Part shown: in pieces, positions 16,305 to 24,943 of the stretch
Numbering within the stretch: position 1 is the first letter of the stretch
Layout of the letters: the number at the start of each line of letters is the position of its first letter
Origin: Thiopontia sp964344435
GTDB taxonomy: Bacteria; Pseudomonadota; Gammaproteobacteria; GCF-002020875
Direction of reading: 5' to 3'
Length of the DNA: 36,907 nt
Assembly: GCA_964344435.1 (NCBI GenBank)
Contig: CAYFNH010000010.1
Span: 1-36,907, forward strand
Notes under the pieces: model-generated
What the model was told of the DNA's origin: nothing
What the model saw: the letters and a program-made list of their open reading frames with translations, nothing else
Database searches by the model: none
Made by a program: the position numbers and the translations under genes

Positions 16305-17674
16305 TGGATAACACAATTTTTCGTGCCTACGACATCCGCGGGATTGTGGATGAGTCACTGACCGAGGCGACCGTGGAGCAGGTGGGGCGTGCGGTTGGCA
16401 GTGAGAGCCAGAAACGGGGGGCGAACAGTATTGTAGTCGGACGTGACGGGCGTCTCTCGGGGCCACGGCTGCAGCAGGCTCTGATGGATGGGTTGCGGCA
16501 ATCCGGGATGGAGGTGATTGATATTGGTCAGGCTCCTACCCCGGTCATCTATTTCGCCGCTTACCATCTCAATGCCGGTTCTTGCGTGGCGGTTACCGGC
16601 AGCCACAACCCACCCAACTACAATGGCTTGAAGATTGTCGCTGCCGGAGAGACGCTGTCGGCGGATGCCATTCAGAATCTGCGTCGCCGGATCGAAGAGG
16701 ATGATCTGGTGAGTGGCGAGGGCTCCATTCGCAGGGTTGATGTGCTGGCCGATTACCAGCAGCGTATCACCGGAGATGTTCAGCTCTCCAAAACGCTGAA
16801 GCTCATTGTTGATTGTGGCAATGGGGTGGCTGGCCGCACCGCTCCGGCGCTGCTGCGTGCGCTGGGGTGTGATGTTACTGAGCTTTATTGTGAGGTTGAT
16901 GGTAATTTTCCCAACCACCATCCAGATCCCAGTAAGCTGGAGAATGTGGCCGAGCTGCGTGAACGGGTGGTGGCGGATGGGGCCGATCTCGGGCTTGCCT
17001 TCGATGGGGATGGGGATCGCCTGGGGGTGGTAGATTCTGCAGGCAATCTGATCTTCCCCGATCGTCAGATGATGCTCTACGCACAGGATATCCTTGCCCG
17101 TAATCCGGGGGGAGAGGTGATCTATGATGTGAAGTGCTCTCGCAACCTGCCGGAGATTATCCGCCAGGCAGGCGGCAAGCCGACCATGTGGAAGACCGGC
17201 CACTCCTTCATCAAGCAGAAGCTGAAGGAGACAGAGCACTCTCTGCTGGCCGGTGAGATGAGCGGCCACATCTTTTTCAAGGAGCGCTGGTACGGCTTTG
17301 ATGATGCGCTCTATACGGCGGCACGTCTGCTGGAGATTGTGGCCAAGGATGGACGCCCCACTGTGGAGATCTTTGGAGAGTTGCCCGATACCGTCAATAC
17401 CCCTGAGCTCAATGTACAGTTTGCCGAAGGGGAGCACTACGCCTTTATGGAGCGGCTGCAGCAGCGGGCCACCTTCGAGGGGGCGGAGATGACCACCATC
17501 GATGGGGTTCGTGCCGACTATCCCCACGGCTGGGGGTTGGTGCGTCCTTCCAATACCACCCCGGTGCTGGTGCTGCGTTTTGAGGCGGATAGTGAGGCGG
17601 CGTTGAAGCAGGTGCAGGAGGCTTTTCGCACCGAACTGTTGAACGTACAATCCGATCTAAGCTTACCCTTTTAA
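16304..17674 (+). CDS. algC: Phosphomannomutase / phosphoglucomutase
   Basis: Alpha-D-phosphohexomutase that interconverts hexose 6- and 1-phosphates for LPS and exopolysaccharide precursors and glycogen turnover. 456 residues with the four-domain layout: IFRAYDIRGIV at the N-terminus, the phosphoserine loop TGSHNPPNYNG (S100), the metal loop DGDGDRLG, the sugar-binding GEMSGHIFF, and the phosphate-binding C-terminal loop VRPSNTTPVLVLRFE. Length and motifs match Pseudomonas AlgC. Starts one base into the dut stop; followed by argB after 26 bases. Confidence 0.95.
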   Translation: MDNTIFRAYDIRGIVDESLTEATVEQVGRAVGSESQKRGANSIVVGRDGRLSGPRLQQALMDGLRQSGMEVIDIGQAPTPVIYFAAYHLNAGSCVAVTGSHNPPNYNGLKIVAAGETLSADAIQNLRRRIEEDDLVSGEGSIRRVDVLADYQQRITGDVQLSKTLKLIVDCGNGVAGRTAPALLRALGCDVTELYCEVDGNFPNHHPDPSKLENVAELRERVVADGADLGLAFDGDGDRLGVVDSAGNLIFPDRQMMLYAQDILARNPGGEVIYDVKCSRNLPEIIRQAGGKPTMWKTGHSFIKQKLKETEHSLLAGEMSGHIFFKERWYGFDDALYTAARLLEIVAKDGRPTVEIFGELPDTVNTPELNVQFAEGEHYAFMERLQQRATFEGAEMTTIDGVRADYPHGWGLVRPSNTTPVLVLRFEADSEAALKQVQEAFRTELLNVQSDLSLPF

Positions 17675-17700
17675 CTGCCTTTTTAGCTGTGGAATAGAAA

Positions 17701-18591
17701 ATGCCATTAGACCAGGAAACCAGTCGAGACTTTGCCCGGGTTCTCTCCGAGGCCCTTCCCTATATCCAGCGTTTCCGTGGCAAGACGGTCGTTATCAAGT
17801 ATGGTGGCAACGCCATGACCGAAGAGGCGCTCAAGCGTGGTTTTGCGCGTGATATCGTTTTGCTCAAGCTGGTGGGTATCAACCCGGTGGTGGTGCATGG
17901 TGGTGGGCCACAGATTGGCAAGCTGCTGGAGCAGATCGGCAAGCAGAGTGAGTTCATCGAGGGGATGCGGGTTACCGACCGCGAAACCATGGATGTGGTG
18001 GAGATGGTGTTGGGAGGGCTGGTCAACAAGGAGATCGTCAATCTGATCCATAGCCACGATGGTAATGCGGTGGGGTTGACCGGCAAGGATGGTAACCTGA
18101 TTCGTGCCCGCAAGTTGGCGATGACCCGTAACAGTCCGGCTCTGAAGGCACCCGAGATCATTGATCTGGGCCATGTCGGAGAGGTGGCAGAGATCAATAC
18201 CGCGGTGGTGGAGATGCTTGATCAGGGGGAGTTCATCCCGGTGATTGCTCCGATTGGTGTGGGCGAGGATGGTGCCTCCTACAATATCAATGCTGACCTG
18301 GTGGCTGGCAAGGTGGCCGAGGCGTTGGGGGCCGAGAAACTGATTCTGTTGACCAATACCCCGGGGCTGCTGGATGGGGATGGCAACCTGATGACCGGGC
18401 TCGATAGTGATATGGTGGATCGGTTAATCGCCGATGGAACCATTCATGGTGGTATGTTGCCGAAGATCCAGACCGCGCTGGAGGCGGTCAAGGGGGGCGT
18501 CACCAGCTCCCACATCATCGATGGCCGGGTCAAACATGCGGTAATGCTGGAGATCTTTTCTGATCAGGGTATCGGTACGCTGATCCAGTAA
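17701..18591 (+). CDS. argB: Acetylglutamate kinase
   Basis: Phosphorylates N-acetylglutamate, the second step of arginine synthesis; argJ at 5812 supplies and recycles the acetyl group. 296 residues: KYGGNAM near the N-terminus, VVHGGGPQIGKLLEQIG for substrate binding, NINADLVAGKVAEALGAEKLILLTN and GMLPKIQTALEAVKGGV for ATP. The N-terminal extension (about 25 residues before KTVVIKYGG) resembles arginine-inhibited hexameric enzymes, so feedback inhibition is plausible. It follows algC by 26 bases in the same direction. Confidence 0.96.
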   Translation: MPLDQETSRDFARVLSEALPYIQRFRGKTVVIKYGGNAMTEEALKRGFARDIVLLKLVGINPVVVHGGGPQIGKLLEQIGKQSEFIEGMRVTDRETMDVVEMVLGGLVNKEIVNLIHSHDGNAVGLTGKDGNLIRARKLAMTRNSPALKAPEIIDLGHVGEVAEINTAVVEMLDQGEFIPVIAPIGVGEDGASYNINADLVAGKVAEALGAEKLILLTNTPGLLDGDGNLMTGLDSDMVDRLIADGTIHGGMLPKIQTALEAVKGGVTSSHIIDGRVKHAVMLEIFSDQGIGTLIQ

Positions 18592-18594
18592 ACG

Positions 18595-18625
18595 CCCCCT
18601 TTCCCCCTTGCAGGGGGAAGGCTGG
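18595..18625. repeat. C/G-rich hairpin after argB (REP-like or terminator-like)
   Basis: CCTTTCCCCC and GGGGGAAGG pair around TTGCA (18598-18621) with one bulged T. There is no T-run, so it is not a standard intrinsic terminator. The composition resembles dispersed palindromic repeats found after genes in many Proteobacteria; only one copy is visible in this window. Confidence 0.45.
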
Positions 18626-18648
18626 GATGGGTTAGAGAGCAAAAATCT

Positions 18649-19401
18649 GTGGCATCAATGGATCAACTCCTCCTCTTCCTCATCTCCTTTATCGCCAACC
18701 TCTTCTCCGCCTTTGCCGGGGGTGGAGCAGGGTTGATTCAGCTGCCGGCACTGATCTTTCTCGGTTTACCGTTCTCCATTGCACTGGCCACTCACAAGGT
18801 AGCCAGTGTTGCGCTGGGGGTGGGGGCAACACTGCGCCATCTGCGAGAGGATGCGCTGGAACGTCGCTTTGCGTTGCTGATGTTGGTCACCGGGTTGCCC
18901 GGGGTAATACTGGGGGCAAGCTGGATACTCTCGGTGCCGGATCGTATGGCCGAGGTTGCCCTTGGGCTGCTAACTATCGGGCTTGGGCTCTACTCCATCT
19001 TCAAGCGGGATCTCGGGTTGGAGGCGGCGGAACGCAACCGTCAGGGAGTTGGTCTGTTGATTGGTGGAGTGGTGCTGTTTCTGATCGGTGTCCTCAATGG
19101 CTCGCTCACCTCCGGTACCGGTCTCTTTGTCACCCTCTGGCTGGTGCGCTGGTTTGGGCTCGACTACAAGCGGGCGGTTGCCTACACCCTGATACTGGTG
19201 GGGATGTTCTGGAATGGCTCCGGTGCGCTGACGTTGGGTCTGCTGGGAACCATTGAATGGGGCTGGTTACCGGTTCTGTTGCTGGGGTCGTTGCTGGGCG
19301 GCTATGCGGGAGCCCACCTTGCGATCCTCAAGGGCAACCGTTGGATCAAGCGGGTCTATGAGGTGGTGACCATTCTGGTGGGGGCGAAACTGATCTACTG
19401 A
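18649..19401 (+). CDS. TSUP (TauE/SafE) family membrane permease
   Basis: Integral membrane protein of 250 residues with about eight hydrophobic segments and the family's two related halves: GGGAGLIQLPALIFLGLPFSIALATHK in the first and GSLTSGTGLFVTLWLVRWFGLDYKRAVAYT in the second. The family moves anions such as sulfite, sulfoacetate or other organosulfur compounds; the substrate here is unknown, though the sulfur-oxidising setting makes a sulfur anion plausible. The GTG at 18649 has an AGAG about 8 nt upstream; an ATG at 18658 is an alternative. It converges on nhaA with a 7-base overlap. Confidence 0.85.
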   Translation: MASMDQLLLFLISFIANLFSAFAGGGAGLIQLPALIFLGLPFSIALATHKVASVALGVGATLRHLREDALERRFALLMLVTGLPGVILGASWILSVPDRMAEVALGLLTIGLGLYSIFKRDLGLEAAERNRQGVGLLIGGVVLFLIGVLNGSLTSGTGLFVTLWLVRWFGLDYKRAVAYTLILVGMFWNGSGALTLGLLGTIEWGWLPVLLLGSLLGGYAGAHLAILKGNRWIKRVYEVVTILVGAKLIY

Positions 19402-20606
19402 TGCCCGTCCTCATGGGAGGCCCCACTCTGCCCGGTTGGAGCAGGGGGCAGGGTACGGTTCAGCACCAGGTAGCCGGCAATGGCAGAGAGTAGTGAGCCG
19501 ATGATAATCCCCAGTCTTTCATCAAACAGTAGGTTCACACCACTCTCTTCGAATGAGAGCGAGCCGATGAACAGGCTCATGGTGAAGCCGATACCGGTGA
19601 TCAGGGCGGTGCCATAGAGCATGCTCCAGCTAACACCGCTCGGTAGTTTTGTAATGCCAAGTTGAATACCCAGCCAGCACAGGGCAAATACCCCCAGTTG
19701 CTTGCCGAAAAACAGTCCTGCTGCAATACCAAGCGGGATCGGATGCATGAGCTGCTCCAGTCCAACCCCGCTGAGTGAGATGCCGGCATTGGCGAAGGCG
19801 AACAGCGGAAGAATGAAGAGGGCAACCACTCCATGCAGATCATGTTCCAGCTCCTTGAGCATCGACTTTTCCGGGTGGTTATGGTCTCTCATCGGGATAA
19901 AGAAGGCCAGTAGAACTCCAGCCAGGGTGGCATGTACCCCGGATTTGAGTACCGCGATCCACATGATGATGCCGGTAATCAGGTAGGGGGTCATTTCCGC
20001 TGTGTTGCGTCGGTTGAGTGTAAACAGTGTTGCCAGACAGATAGCGGCAATGGTGAGTGAAACGGTCGAGATCTCTGCGGTATAAAACAGTGCAATGATG
20101 ATGATCGCCCCCATGTCATCAAAGATTGCCAGACTGACCAGAAAGATCTTCAGGCTTACCGGAACCCGTTTCCCAAACAGGGAGAGCACCCCCAGTGCAA
20201 AGGCGATATCGGTTGCAGTTGGTATGGCCCACCCCTGTAGTGCAACAGGATCTTCCTGGTTGAAGAGTAGATAAAACAGTGCTGGCATGGCCACTCCGCC
20301 GATTGCACCCAGTGCCGGCAGAATTACATTGTCCAGTTCGCGCAACTCCCCCTCCAGCAGCTCCCGCTTCAGCTCCAGTCCAACCAGAAAGAAGAAGACT
20401 GCCATCAACCCATCGTTGATCCACAGCAGCAGGGGTTTGGCCAGCTCCAGAGGGCCTACCCGGATTGCAACGGGCAGCTCGATCAACATGTCGTAGTAGG
20501 TAGCCAGTGGGGTGTTGGCCATCAGCATGGCAAGTGCTGCGGCAACAACCAGAATGATGCCGCTGGCCGACTCCAGTTTCAGGAACTCATTGAGGCTGGT
20601 TTTCAT
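19395..20606 (-). CDS. nhaA: Na+/H+ antiporter NhaA
   Basis: Inner-membrane antiporter exchanging two protons for one sodium ion, for pH and salt homeostasis. 403 residues, about twelve membrane helices. Recognisable signatures: FFLVGLELKRELLEGEL, ATDIAFALGVLSLFG, and the paired aspartates in LAIFDDMGAIIIIALFYT that bind the ion. HDLHGVVALFILPLFAFANAGI is also typical. Sodium handling suits a marine bacterium. Its upstream region lacks a good Shine-Dalgarno. It is read in the same direction as prk but separated from it by a long hairpin. Confidence 0.96.
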   Translation of the reverse strand: MKTSLNEFLKLESASGIILVVAAALAMLMANTPLATYYDMLIELPVAIRVGPLELAKPLLLWINDGLMAVFFFLVGLELKRELLEGELRELDNVILPALGAIGGVAMPALFYLLFNQEDPVALQGWAIPTATDIAFALGVLSLFGKRVPVSLKIFLVSLAIFDDMGAIIIIALFYTAEISTVSLTIAAICLATLFTLNRRNTAEMTPYLITGIIMWIAVLKSGVHATLAGVLLAFFIPMRDHNHPEKSMLKELEHDLHGVVALFILPLFAFANAGISLSGVGLEQLMHPIPLGIAAGLFFGKQLGVFALCWLGIQLGITKLPSGVSWSMLYGTALITGIGFTMSLFIGSLSFEESGVNLLFDERLGIIIGSLLSAIAGYLVLNRTLPPAPTGQSGASHEDGHQ

Positions 20607-20657
20607 GGTTGAAAGCGGGGTGAGTGGGTGCTTGAGAGGAACAGGTATGGATTACAC

Positions 20658-20699
20658 AGAACAAGAGAGGTGCGGACAGCCTCCGCCCTCTCTTGTTCT
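20658..20699. repeat. Long hairpin between prk and nhaA
   Basis: Thirteen perfect base pairs (20658-20670 with 20687-20699) enclose a second 5-bp stem (20672-20676 with 20682-20686) and a 5-nt loop. Neither strand has a T-run after it, so it may be a processing or 3'-protecting structure for the prk mRNA rather than a plain intrinsic terminator. Confidence 0.6.
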
Positions 20700-20710
20700 T
20701 GCGCCAGTGG

Positions 20711-21598
20711 TTAGCGGTTTGCCATCAGGTCATGAATGATCGGAGCGAGAATGATCTCCATGGCAAAGCCCATCTTGCCGCCAGGTACCACGATGGTGTT
20801 GCGGCGAGACATAAAGGAGCCATTGAGCATTCCCAGTAGGTACTGGAAGTCAATGTTGTACTTCGCGGGGTTCTTGAAGCGAATCACAATAAAACTCTCG
20901 TCCGGCAGCGGGATATCGCGGGCGATAAACGGGTTGGAGGTATCCACTGTGGAGACACGCTGGAAATTGATGTCGGTCTGTGAAAACTGAGGGGTGATGT
21001 ATTTGATGTAGTCCGGCATACGGCGCATGATGGTGTCGACAATCACCTCTTCACTGTAGCCGCGCTCGGCATTGTCGCGATGGATCTTCTGGATCCATTC
21101 AAGGTTGACGATGGGTACTACACCAACCCCGAGGTCAACCTGACCGGCCACATCGGCCTCATCGGTCTTCACCAGTCCGTGCAGTCCTTCGTAAAAAAGC
21201 AGATCCGTACCTGCGCCTACCTTCTCCCAGGGGGTGAACTGACCGGGGGTCAGATTGGTACTCAGACGCCCATTATGTTCGGCAGCCTCTTCATCACTAT
21301 GCAGGTAGTAGCGGCGATCGCACTCACCATTCTCACCATATGCCCTGAAGTTCTGTTCCAGCAGTTCAAAATGGTTTGCATCCGGCCCAAAGTGGCTGAA
21401 GCTGTGGTTGCCCGCAGCCTCCTCCTCGGCCACCTTGGTCTTCATCGCGGCACGGTCATAGCGGTGGTAGCTGTCACCCTCAACCACCAGTGCGCTCAGC
21501 TTTTCACGCAGGAAGATGTGCTCGAAGGCACGTTTTACAGTAGTGGTGCCTGCGCCGGAGGAGCCGGTGATTGCAACAACGGGATGCTTAGCTGACAT
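20711..21598 (-). CDS. prkB: Phosphoribulokinase
   Basis: Phosphorylates ribulose 5-phosphate to ribulose 1,5-bisphosphate, the CO2 acceptor of RuBisCO; a hallmark of Calvin-cycle autotrophy. The 295-residue length is the proteobacterial (class I) form. P-loop GSSGAGTTTVK at about 12-22; VVEGDSYHRYDR, HFGPDANHFELL and LLFYEGLHGLVKT are the sugar-phosphate and catalytic regions, the Asp in EGDSYH being the likely base. CAGGAG lies 8 nt upstream of the ATG. No RuBisCO gene is in the window. It follows the glcF-like gene on the same strand by about 106 bases. Confidence 0.96.
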   Translation of the reverse strand: MSAKHPVVAITGSSGAGTTTVKRAFEHIFLREKLSALVVEGDSYHRYDRAAMKTKVAEEEAAGNHSFSHFGPDANHFELLEQNFRAYGENGECDRRYYLHSDEEAAEHNGRLSTNLTPGQFTPWEKVGAGTDLLFYEGLHGLVKTDEADVAGQVDLGVGVVPIVNLEWIQKIHRDNAERGYSEEVIVDTIMRRMPDYIKYITPQFSQTDINFQRVSTVDTSNPFIARDIPLPDESFIVIRFKNPAKYNIDFQYLLGMLNGSFMSRRNTIVVPGGKMGFAMEIILAPIIHDLMANR

Positions 21599-21704
21599 AG
21601 TGTTTACTCCTGAGTTTGAGCGGGGGACAGATCAGTATGCCGCCCTGTGTATAAAAATGGTCGTCCCATTCTACCGATTGGGGCGGCTTTGTCGATTGAG
21701 CAGT

Positions 21705-22871
21705 TTAATGGGGAGATAATTGGCGTGCCAGCAGGGTGACTGGATGCAGTACCTCGACACGTTGCTGTTGCTGTATCAGCCCCTCTGCAAAGTGGAGTGC
21801 GCATCCATAGTTGGTGGTCAGCAGGAGTGTTGTCGGGCTCTTCTTCAGCTCATCCAGTTTGGGTCCTCTCAGTGCGGCTGCGGTCTTGGGCTCCCGAATC
21901 TGATGGCTGCCAGCGGCACCACAGCAGCCGCCGGTGGGCCCCAGTTCGTGCCACTCAAGATTGGGAATCTGCTGTAGCAGCTGTTCGACGGCCGTGGTTC
22001 CCTGCAGCACATTACGCAGTGAGCAGGGGTGGTGGAGTGAGGCCTGCTGTGGCAGAGGAGAAAATTCGACCCTGTCCAGCCCGGGGCTTTGGTGGATGAA
22101 TTCACAGATTTCCCGATAGGGCGGGGTGGCGCTGTGCTGCTCAAGCAGTTGGGCGCCACAGCCAGTGGTGCTAAAGAGCACTGCATCCAGCTGGAGTGAA
22201 CCAAAGATCTTGCGGTTATGCTCGGCGTGTGCCGCAGCCTGTTGTGGCTGCCCATGGTGCTGTGCCAGCGCCCCGCAACACTGCTGCTGTTGTGGAATCA
22301 GCACCTCGTATCCGAGCCGGGTCAGCAGGGTAATGGCAGACTCATGGGTGCGTTGATCAAAAGGGCCGGCAATACAGCCCAGAAACAGGCCCACCCGGCC
22401 AATTGGATGGGTGGTTGCGGGATAGTGTGAATGCAGGGGATGGTGTACGGGGGGGAGCAGGGTGGTGGCCGCTCTGGCAATTGCCGGGGCAGGTAACCGT
22501 GCCTTGTTCCACCAGTAGGCGGCACGTGCCAGCAGTCGTACAATAATTGGGTGTTTGGTCAACTGCATGAGTAGTGCGGCTCGCCCGGTTGGCGCAGGCA
22601 GTTGTGCCAGTGCTGCATCAATGATGGCACCATAAGGTACCTCTGAAGGACAGGCCTTTTCACATGCACGGCACTGCAGGCAGTGGTTCAGATGTGTGAT
22701 GACTGCAGGTTCCGGTTTTAGTGAGCCGCGCAGAAGAGCAGCACTCATGGTTACCCGTCCGCGGGGGGACTCCCCCTCTTCATGGTGAAGTTGGTAGGTG
22801 GGGCAGTGGCTGCTGCAGAGTGCACAGAGTACGCAGCGGTCTGCCGCCTTGATCAGCTCGTCGGTATTCAC
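21705..22871 (-). CDS. GlcF-like (Fe-S)-binding protein, glycolate oxidase iron-sulfur subunit family
   Basis: Predicted electron-transfer subunit of a glycolate or lactate oxidase type complex. 388 residues: two 4Fe-4S ferredoxin motifs (CVLCALCSSHCPTY near 13-26 and CLQCRACEKACPSEVP near 64-79), then two CCG domains (FLGCIAGPFDQRTH...QQCCGALAQHHG and HHPCSLRNVLQ...GGCCGAAG). This matches GlcF. The flavin subunits glcD and glcE are not adjacent, so the partner is unknown. Beside prk, a role in reoxidising glycolate from RuBisCO oxygenation is a reasonable guess. Starts with GTG. Confidence 0.85.
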   Translation of the reverse strand: MNTDELIKAADRCVLCALCSSHCPTYQLHHEEGESPRGRVTMSAALLRGSLKPEPAVITHLNHCLQCRACEKACPSEVPYGAIIDAALAQLPAPTGRAALLMQLTKHPIIVRLLARAAYWWNKARLPAPAIARAATTLLPPVHHPLHSHYPATTHPIGRVGLFLGCIAGPFDQRTHESAITLLTRLGYEVLIPQQQQCCGALAQHHGQPQQAAAHAEHNRKIFGSLQLDAVLFSTTGCGAQLLEQHSATPPYREICEFIHQSPGLDRVEFSPLPQQASLHHPCSLRNVLQGTTAVEQLLQQIPNLEWHELGPTGGCCGAAGSHQIREPKTAAALRGPKLDELKKSPTTLLLTTNYGCALHFAEGLIQQQQRVEVLHPVTLLARQLSPH

Positions 22872-22917
22872 GCGCCTATTGTATACTCGATGAGAGTGAC
22901 AACCGGGAGTGAAAGTG

Positions 22918-23232
22918 ATGGGATTCTACAAGCGACACCTCTTCTTCTGTACTAATCAGGCGGAGGCGGGAAAGCCATGCTGTAACCAGCATGGGGCAAA
23001 GAGTTTGCATAAATATGCCAAGGATCGGGTCAAGGCGATGGGGTTGCATCAGCCGGGGGAGTACCGAGTCAACAAGGCGAGTTGTATGGGGCGTTGTGAT
23101 CAGGGGCCCGTGGCGGTGGTCTATCCGGATGATGTCTGGTATCGCTATGTGGATCGTGAAGACGTGGATGAAATCATCGATGAACACCTGCTCAATGGGC
23201 GAGAGGTTGCCCGCCTCAAGCTGAAGGATTGA
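22918..23232 (+). CDS. Thioredoxin-like [2Fe-2S] ferredoxin
   Basis: Small ferredoxin of 104 residues. It begins MGFYKRHLFFCTNQ; cluster ligands are likely C11, one of C21/C22, C56 and C60 (ASCMGRCDQGPVAVVYP). The C-x3-C pair followed by GPVxxVYP is diagnostic of the thioredoxin-like [2Fe-2S] family (Aquifex Fd4, NuoE-like fold). It would carry electrons in the cytoplasm; partner unknown. The ATG at 22918 has GGGAG 8 nt upstream, so I preferred it to the GTG at 22909. Divergent from the GlcF-like gene by 46 bases and followed immediately by the hydrolase gene. Confidence 0.9.
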   Translation: MGFYKRHLFFCTNQAEAGKPCCNQHGAKSLHKYAKDRVKAMGLHQPGEYRVNKASCMGRCDQGPVAVVYPDDVWYRYVDREDVDEIIDEHLLNGREVARLKLKD

Positions 23233-23234
23233 GT

Positions 23235-23864
23235 GTGGCTGTCGACGCTGTTCGCGGGACGATTCCCGGCCCGGCAGGAGGGCTCGAGGTGTGGCTGGAA
23301 CAGCCTCGACAGGAGCCGCAGGGCGTGGTGCTAATTGCTCACCCTCATCCGCTGCATGGAGGAACTATGGAGAATAAGGTGGTTCATACACTTGCCCGTG
23401 CCGCGCTGAGCGAGCAGTGGGCAGCGCTGCGGTTCAATTTTCGTGGTGTGGGCAAGAGTAAGGGAGAGCATGATCAGGGGCAGGGGGAGCAGCAGGATCT
23501 GCAGGTTGTGGCAGACTGGGTAAGAGATGAGTTGCCAGCGCTGCCGCTGAGACTTGCTGGATTCTCCTTTGGTGCCCGTATTGCATTGCTGACGGCGGCC
23601 TCGGTACAGGCACAGCAGTTGCTGTTGGTTGCACCACCTCTTCGCCTCTATTCCGATTTGTGGTCGATTAACCGGGTCGAGATTCCGTGGGCGGTGATGA
23701 TGGGGGATGCCGATGAGGTGGTTGAATTCAAGGATGTACAGCAGTGGGTGGAAGGACAGCAGCTTTCTCCCCGTTTCGAGATATTTTCCGGGGCCAGCCA
23801 CTTTTTTCATGGGCGTTTGCTCGAGCTGCGTCACTGTGTTGCTGAATTGCTGGGTGAGAGCTGA
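23235..23864 (+). CDS. Alpha/beta hydrolase
   Basis: Cytoplasmic alpha/beta hydrolase of 209 residues. IAHPHPLHGGTMENKVV forms the oxyanion region, FNFRGVGKSKGEHD is the next conserved loop, and GFSFGA contains the nucleophile S111. A late ASHFFHGRL carries the likely catalytic His. The family is close to predicted esterases or CocE-like proteins; the substrate is unknown. AAGGA lies 6 nt before the GTG at 23235, so that start is preferred to a TTG two codons earlier, which would abut the AAGGA. Two bases separate it from the ferredoxin stop. Confidence 0.87.
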   Translation: MAVDAVRGTIPGPAGGLEVWLEQPRQEPQGVVLIAHPHPLHGGTMENKVVHTLARAALSEQWAALRFNFRGVGKSKGEHDQGQGEQQDLQVVADWVRDELPALPLRLAGFSFGARIALLTAASVQAQQLLLVAPPLRLYSDLWSINRVEIPWAVMMGDADEVVEFKDVQQWVEGQQLSPRFEIFSGASHFFHGRLLELRHCVAELLGES

Positions 23865-23882
23865 TTTTTCCTCAATTTTTTC

Positions 23883-23911
23883 TTGCAGCAGAAAACGCCA
23901 TTCTGTAGAAT
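23883..23911 (+). promoter_or_regulatory. Promoter of the rplM-rpsI operon
   Basis: TTGCAG (23883-23888) and TAGAAT (23906-23911) are 17 bp apart. The start would be near 23918, giving a leader of about 74 nt before rplM. In E. coli the rplM leader binds L13 for autogenous control; I cannot prove the same fold here. Confidence 0.65.
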
Positions 23912-23991
23912 CTGCGCTCTTTTCTGGGAGCCCTCCAGCCAAGTGAGTGTTCCCGATTGTTTCTAATGGATAGAATTCTGGAGCCGTATTG

Positions 23992-24423
23992 ATGAAAACC
24001 TTCAGCGCCAAGCCTCATGAGGTCAAACGTGATTGGTATGTGGTAGATGCCGATGGCAAGACCCTGGGACGCCTCGCCTCCGAGATTGCCCTGCGTCTGC
24101 GTGGCAAGCACAAGGCAGAGTACACCCCGCATGTTGATACCGGCGACTACATCGTTGTAGTCAATGCTGAAAAGGTTGCGGTAACTGGCAACAAGCGTCA
24201 GGACAAGATGTATCACCGTTATACCGGATACATTGGTAACCTCAAATCCACCAACTTCGACAAGCTCAACCAGAAGGCGCCTGAGCGCATCATTCAGTTG
24301 GCGGTTAAAGGGATGTTGCCACGTAACCCGCTTGGTCGCGCCATGATTGACAAGCTCAAGGTCTATGCCGGCGCAGAGCATCCACATACGGCACAGCAGC
24401 CACAGCCACTTGAGATTGCATAA
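23992..24423 (+). CDS. rplM: 50S ribosomal protein L13
   Basis: Large-subunit ribosomal protein binding 23S rRNA early in assembly. 143 residues beginning MKTFSAKPHEVKRDWYVVDA, with LGRLASEIALRLRGK, the nucleotide-like DTGDYIVVVNAEKVAVTG and KGMLPRNPLGRAMIDKLKVYAG, all standard for bacterial L13. The ATG at 23992 has GGAG 8 nt upstream; a TTG one codon earlier is unlikely. Followed 19 bases later by rpsI, the universal pairing. Confidence 0.98.
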   Translation: MKTFSAKPHEVKRDWYVVDADGKTLGRLASEIALRLRGKHKAEYTPHVDTGDYIVVVNAEKVAVTGNKRQDKMYHRYTGYIGNLKSTNFDKLNQKAPERIIQLAVKGMLPRNPLGRAMIDKLKVYAGAEHPHTAQQPQPLEIA

Positions 24424-24442
24424 AGAGGACGAGTAGAGAATT

Positions 24443-24838
24443 ATGGCAATGACAGAACAGTATTACGGAACCGGTCGTCGTAAAACCTCCACTGCGCGAG
24501 TCTATCTGCGTCCTGGTAGCGGCAATGTAACCATCAATGGCAAGAGCCTGGAAGAGTTCTTCGGTCGTCCAACTTCACGCATGGTGGTCAACCAGGCGTT
24601 GGCAGCGGTAGACATGGCAGACAAGTTTGATATTACGGTGAATGTTGCAGGTGGCGGCATTACCGGGCAGTCTGGTGCAATCCGTCACGGAATCACCCGC
24701 GCATTGATGCAGTACGATGAGAGTTTACGACCCACGCTGCGTGAGGCAGGCTTCGTTACCCGTGATTCTCGTAAGGTCGAGCGCAAGAAGGTTGGTCTGC
24801 ACAAGGCGCGCAAGGCAACCCAATACTCCAAGCGTTAA
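24443..24838 (+). CDS. rpsI: 30S ribosomal protein S9
   Basis: Small-subunit protein whose C-terminal tail reaches the P-site tRNA. 131 residues: YYGTGRRKTSTARVYL at the start, GGGITGQSGAIRHGITRAL in the middle and the basic tail KKVGLHKARKATQYSKR ending in the conserved Lys-Arg. GAGGA precedes the ATG. Its stop is 26 bases before tRNA-Gln, which is probably co-transcribed and cut out by RNases. Confidence 0.98.
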   Translation: MAMTEQYYGTGRRKTSTARVYLRPGSGNVTINGKSLEEFFGRPTSRMVVNQALAAVDMADKFDITVNVAGGGITGQSGAIRHGITRALMQYDESLRPTLREAGFVTRDSRKVERKKVGLHKARKATQYSKR

Positions 24839-24864
24839 CCACTTTTGGTGCATTAGCACCCTAT

Positions 24865-24938
24865 TCGGGCGTCGTCTAACGGCAGGACAAAGGACTCTGA
24901 CTCCTTTAATCGTGGTTCGAATCCATGCGCCCGAGCCA
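24865..24938 (+). tRNA. tRNA-Gln (anticodon CTG)
   Basis: Full cloverleaf with encoded CCA. Acceptor stem 24865-24871 (TCGGGCG) pairs with 24928-24934; D-arm GTCT/GGAC; anticodon stem AAGGA (24890-24894) with TCCTT; loop CTCTGAC with U33 and anticodon CTG at 24897-24899; T-arm CGTGG, TTCGAAT, CCATG with one G-U pair. It reads CAG codons. A terminator follows directly. Confidence 0.96.
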
Positions 24939-24943
24939 ACAAA

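Noticed and set aside
16355..17650. 431-codon - strand frame opposite algC
   Set aside because: Shadow of a strongly coding GC-rich gene; algC has every family motif on the + strand.
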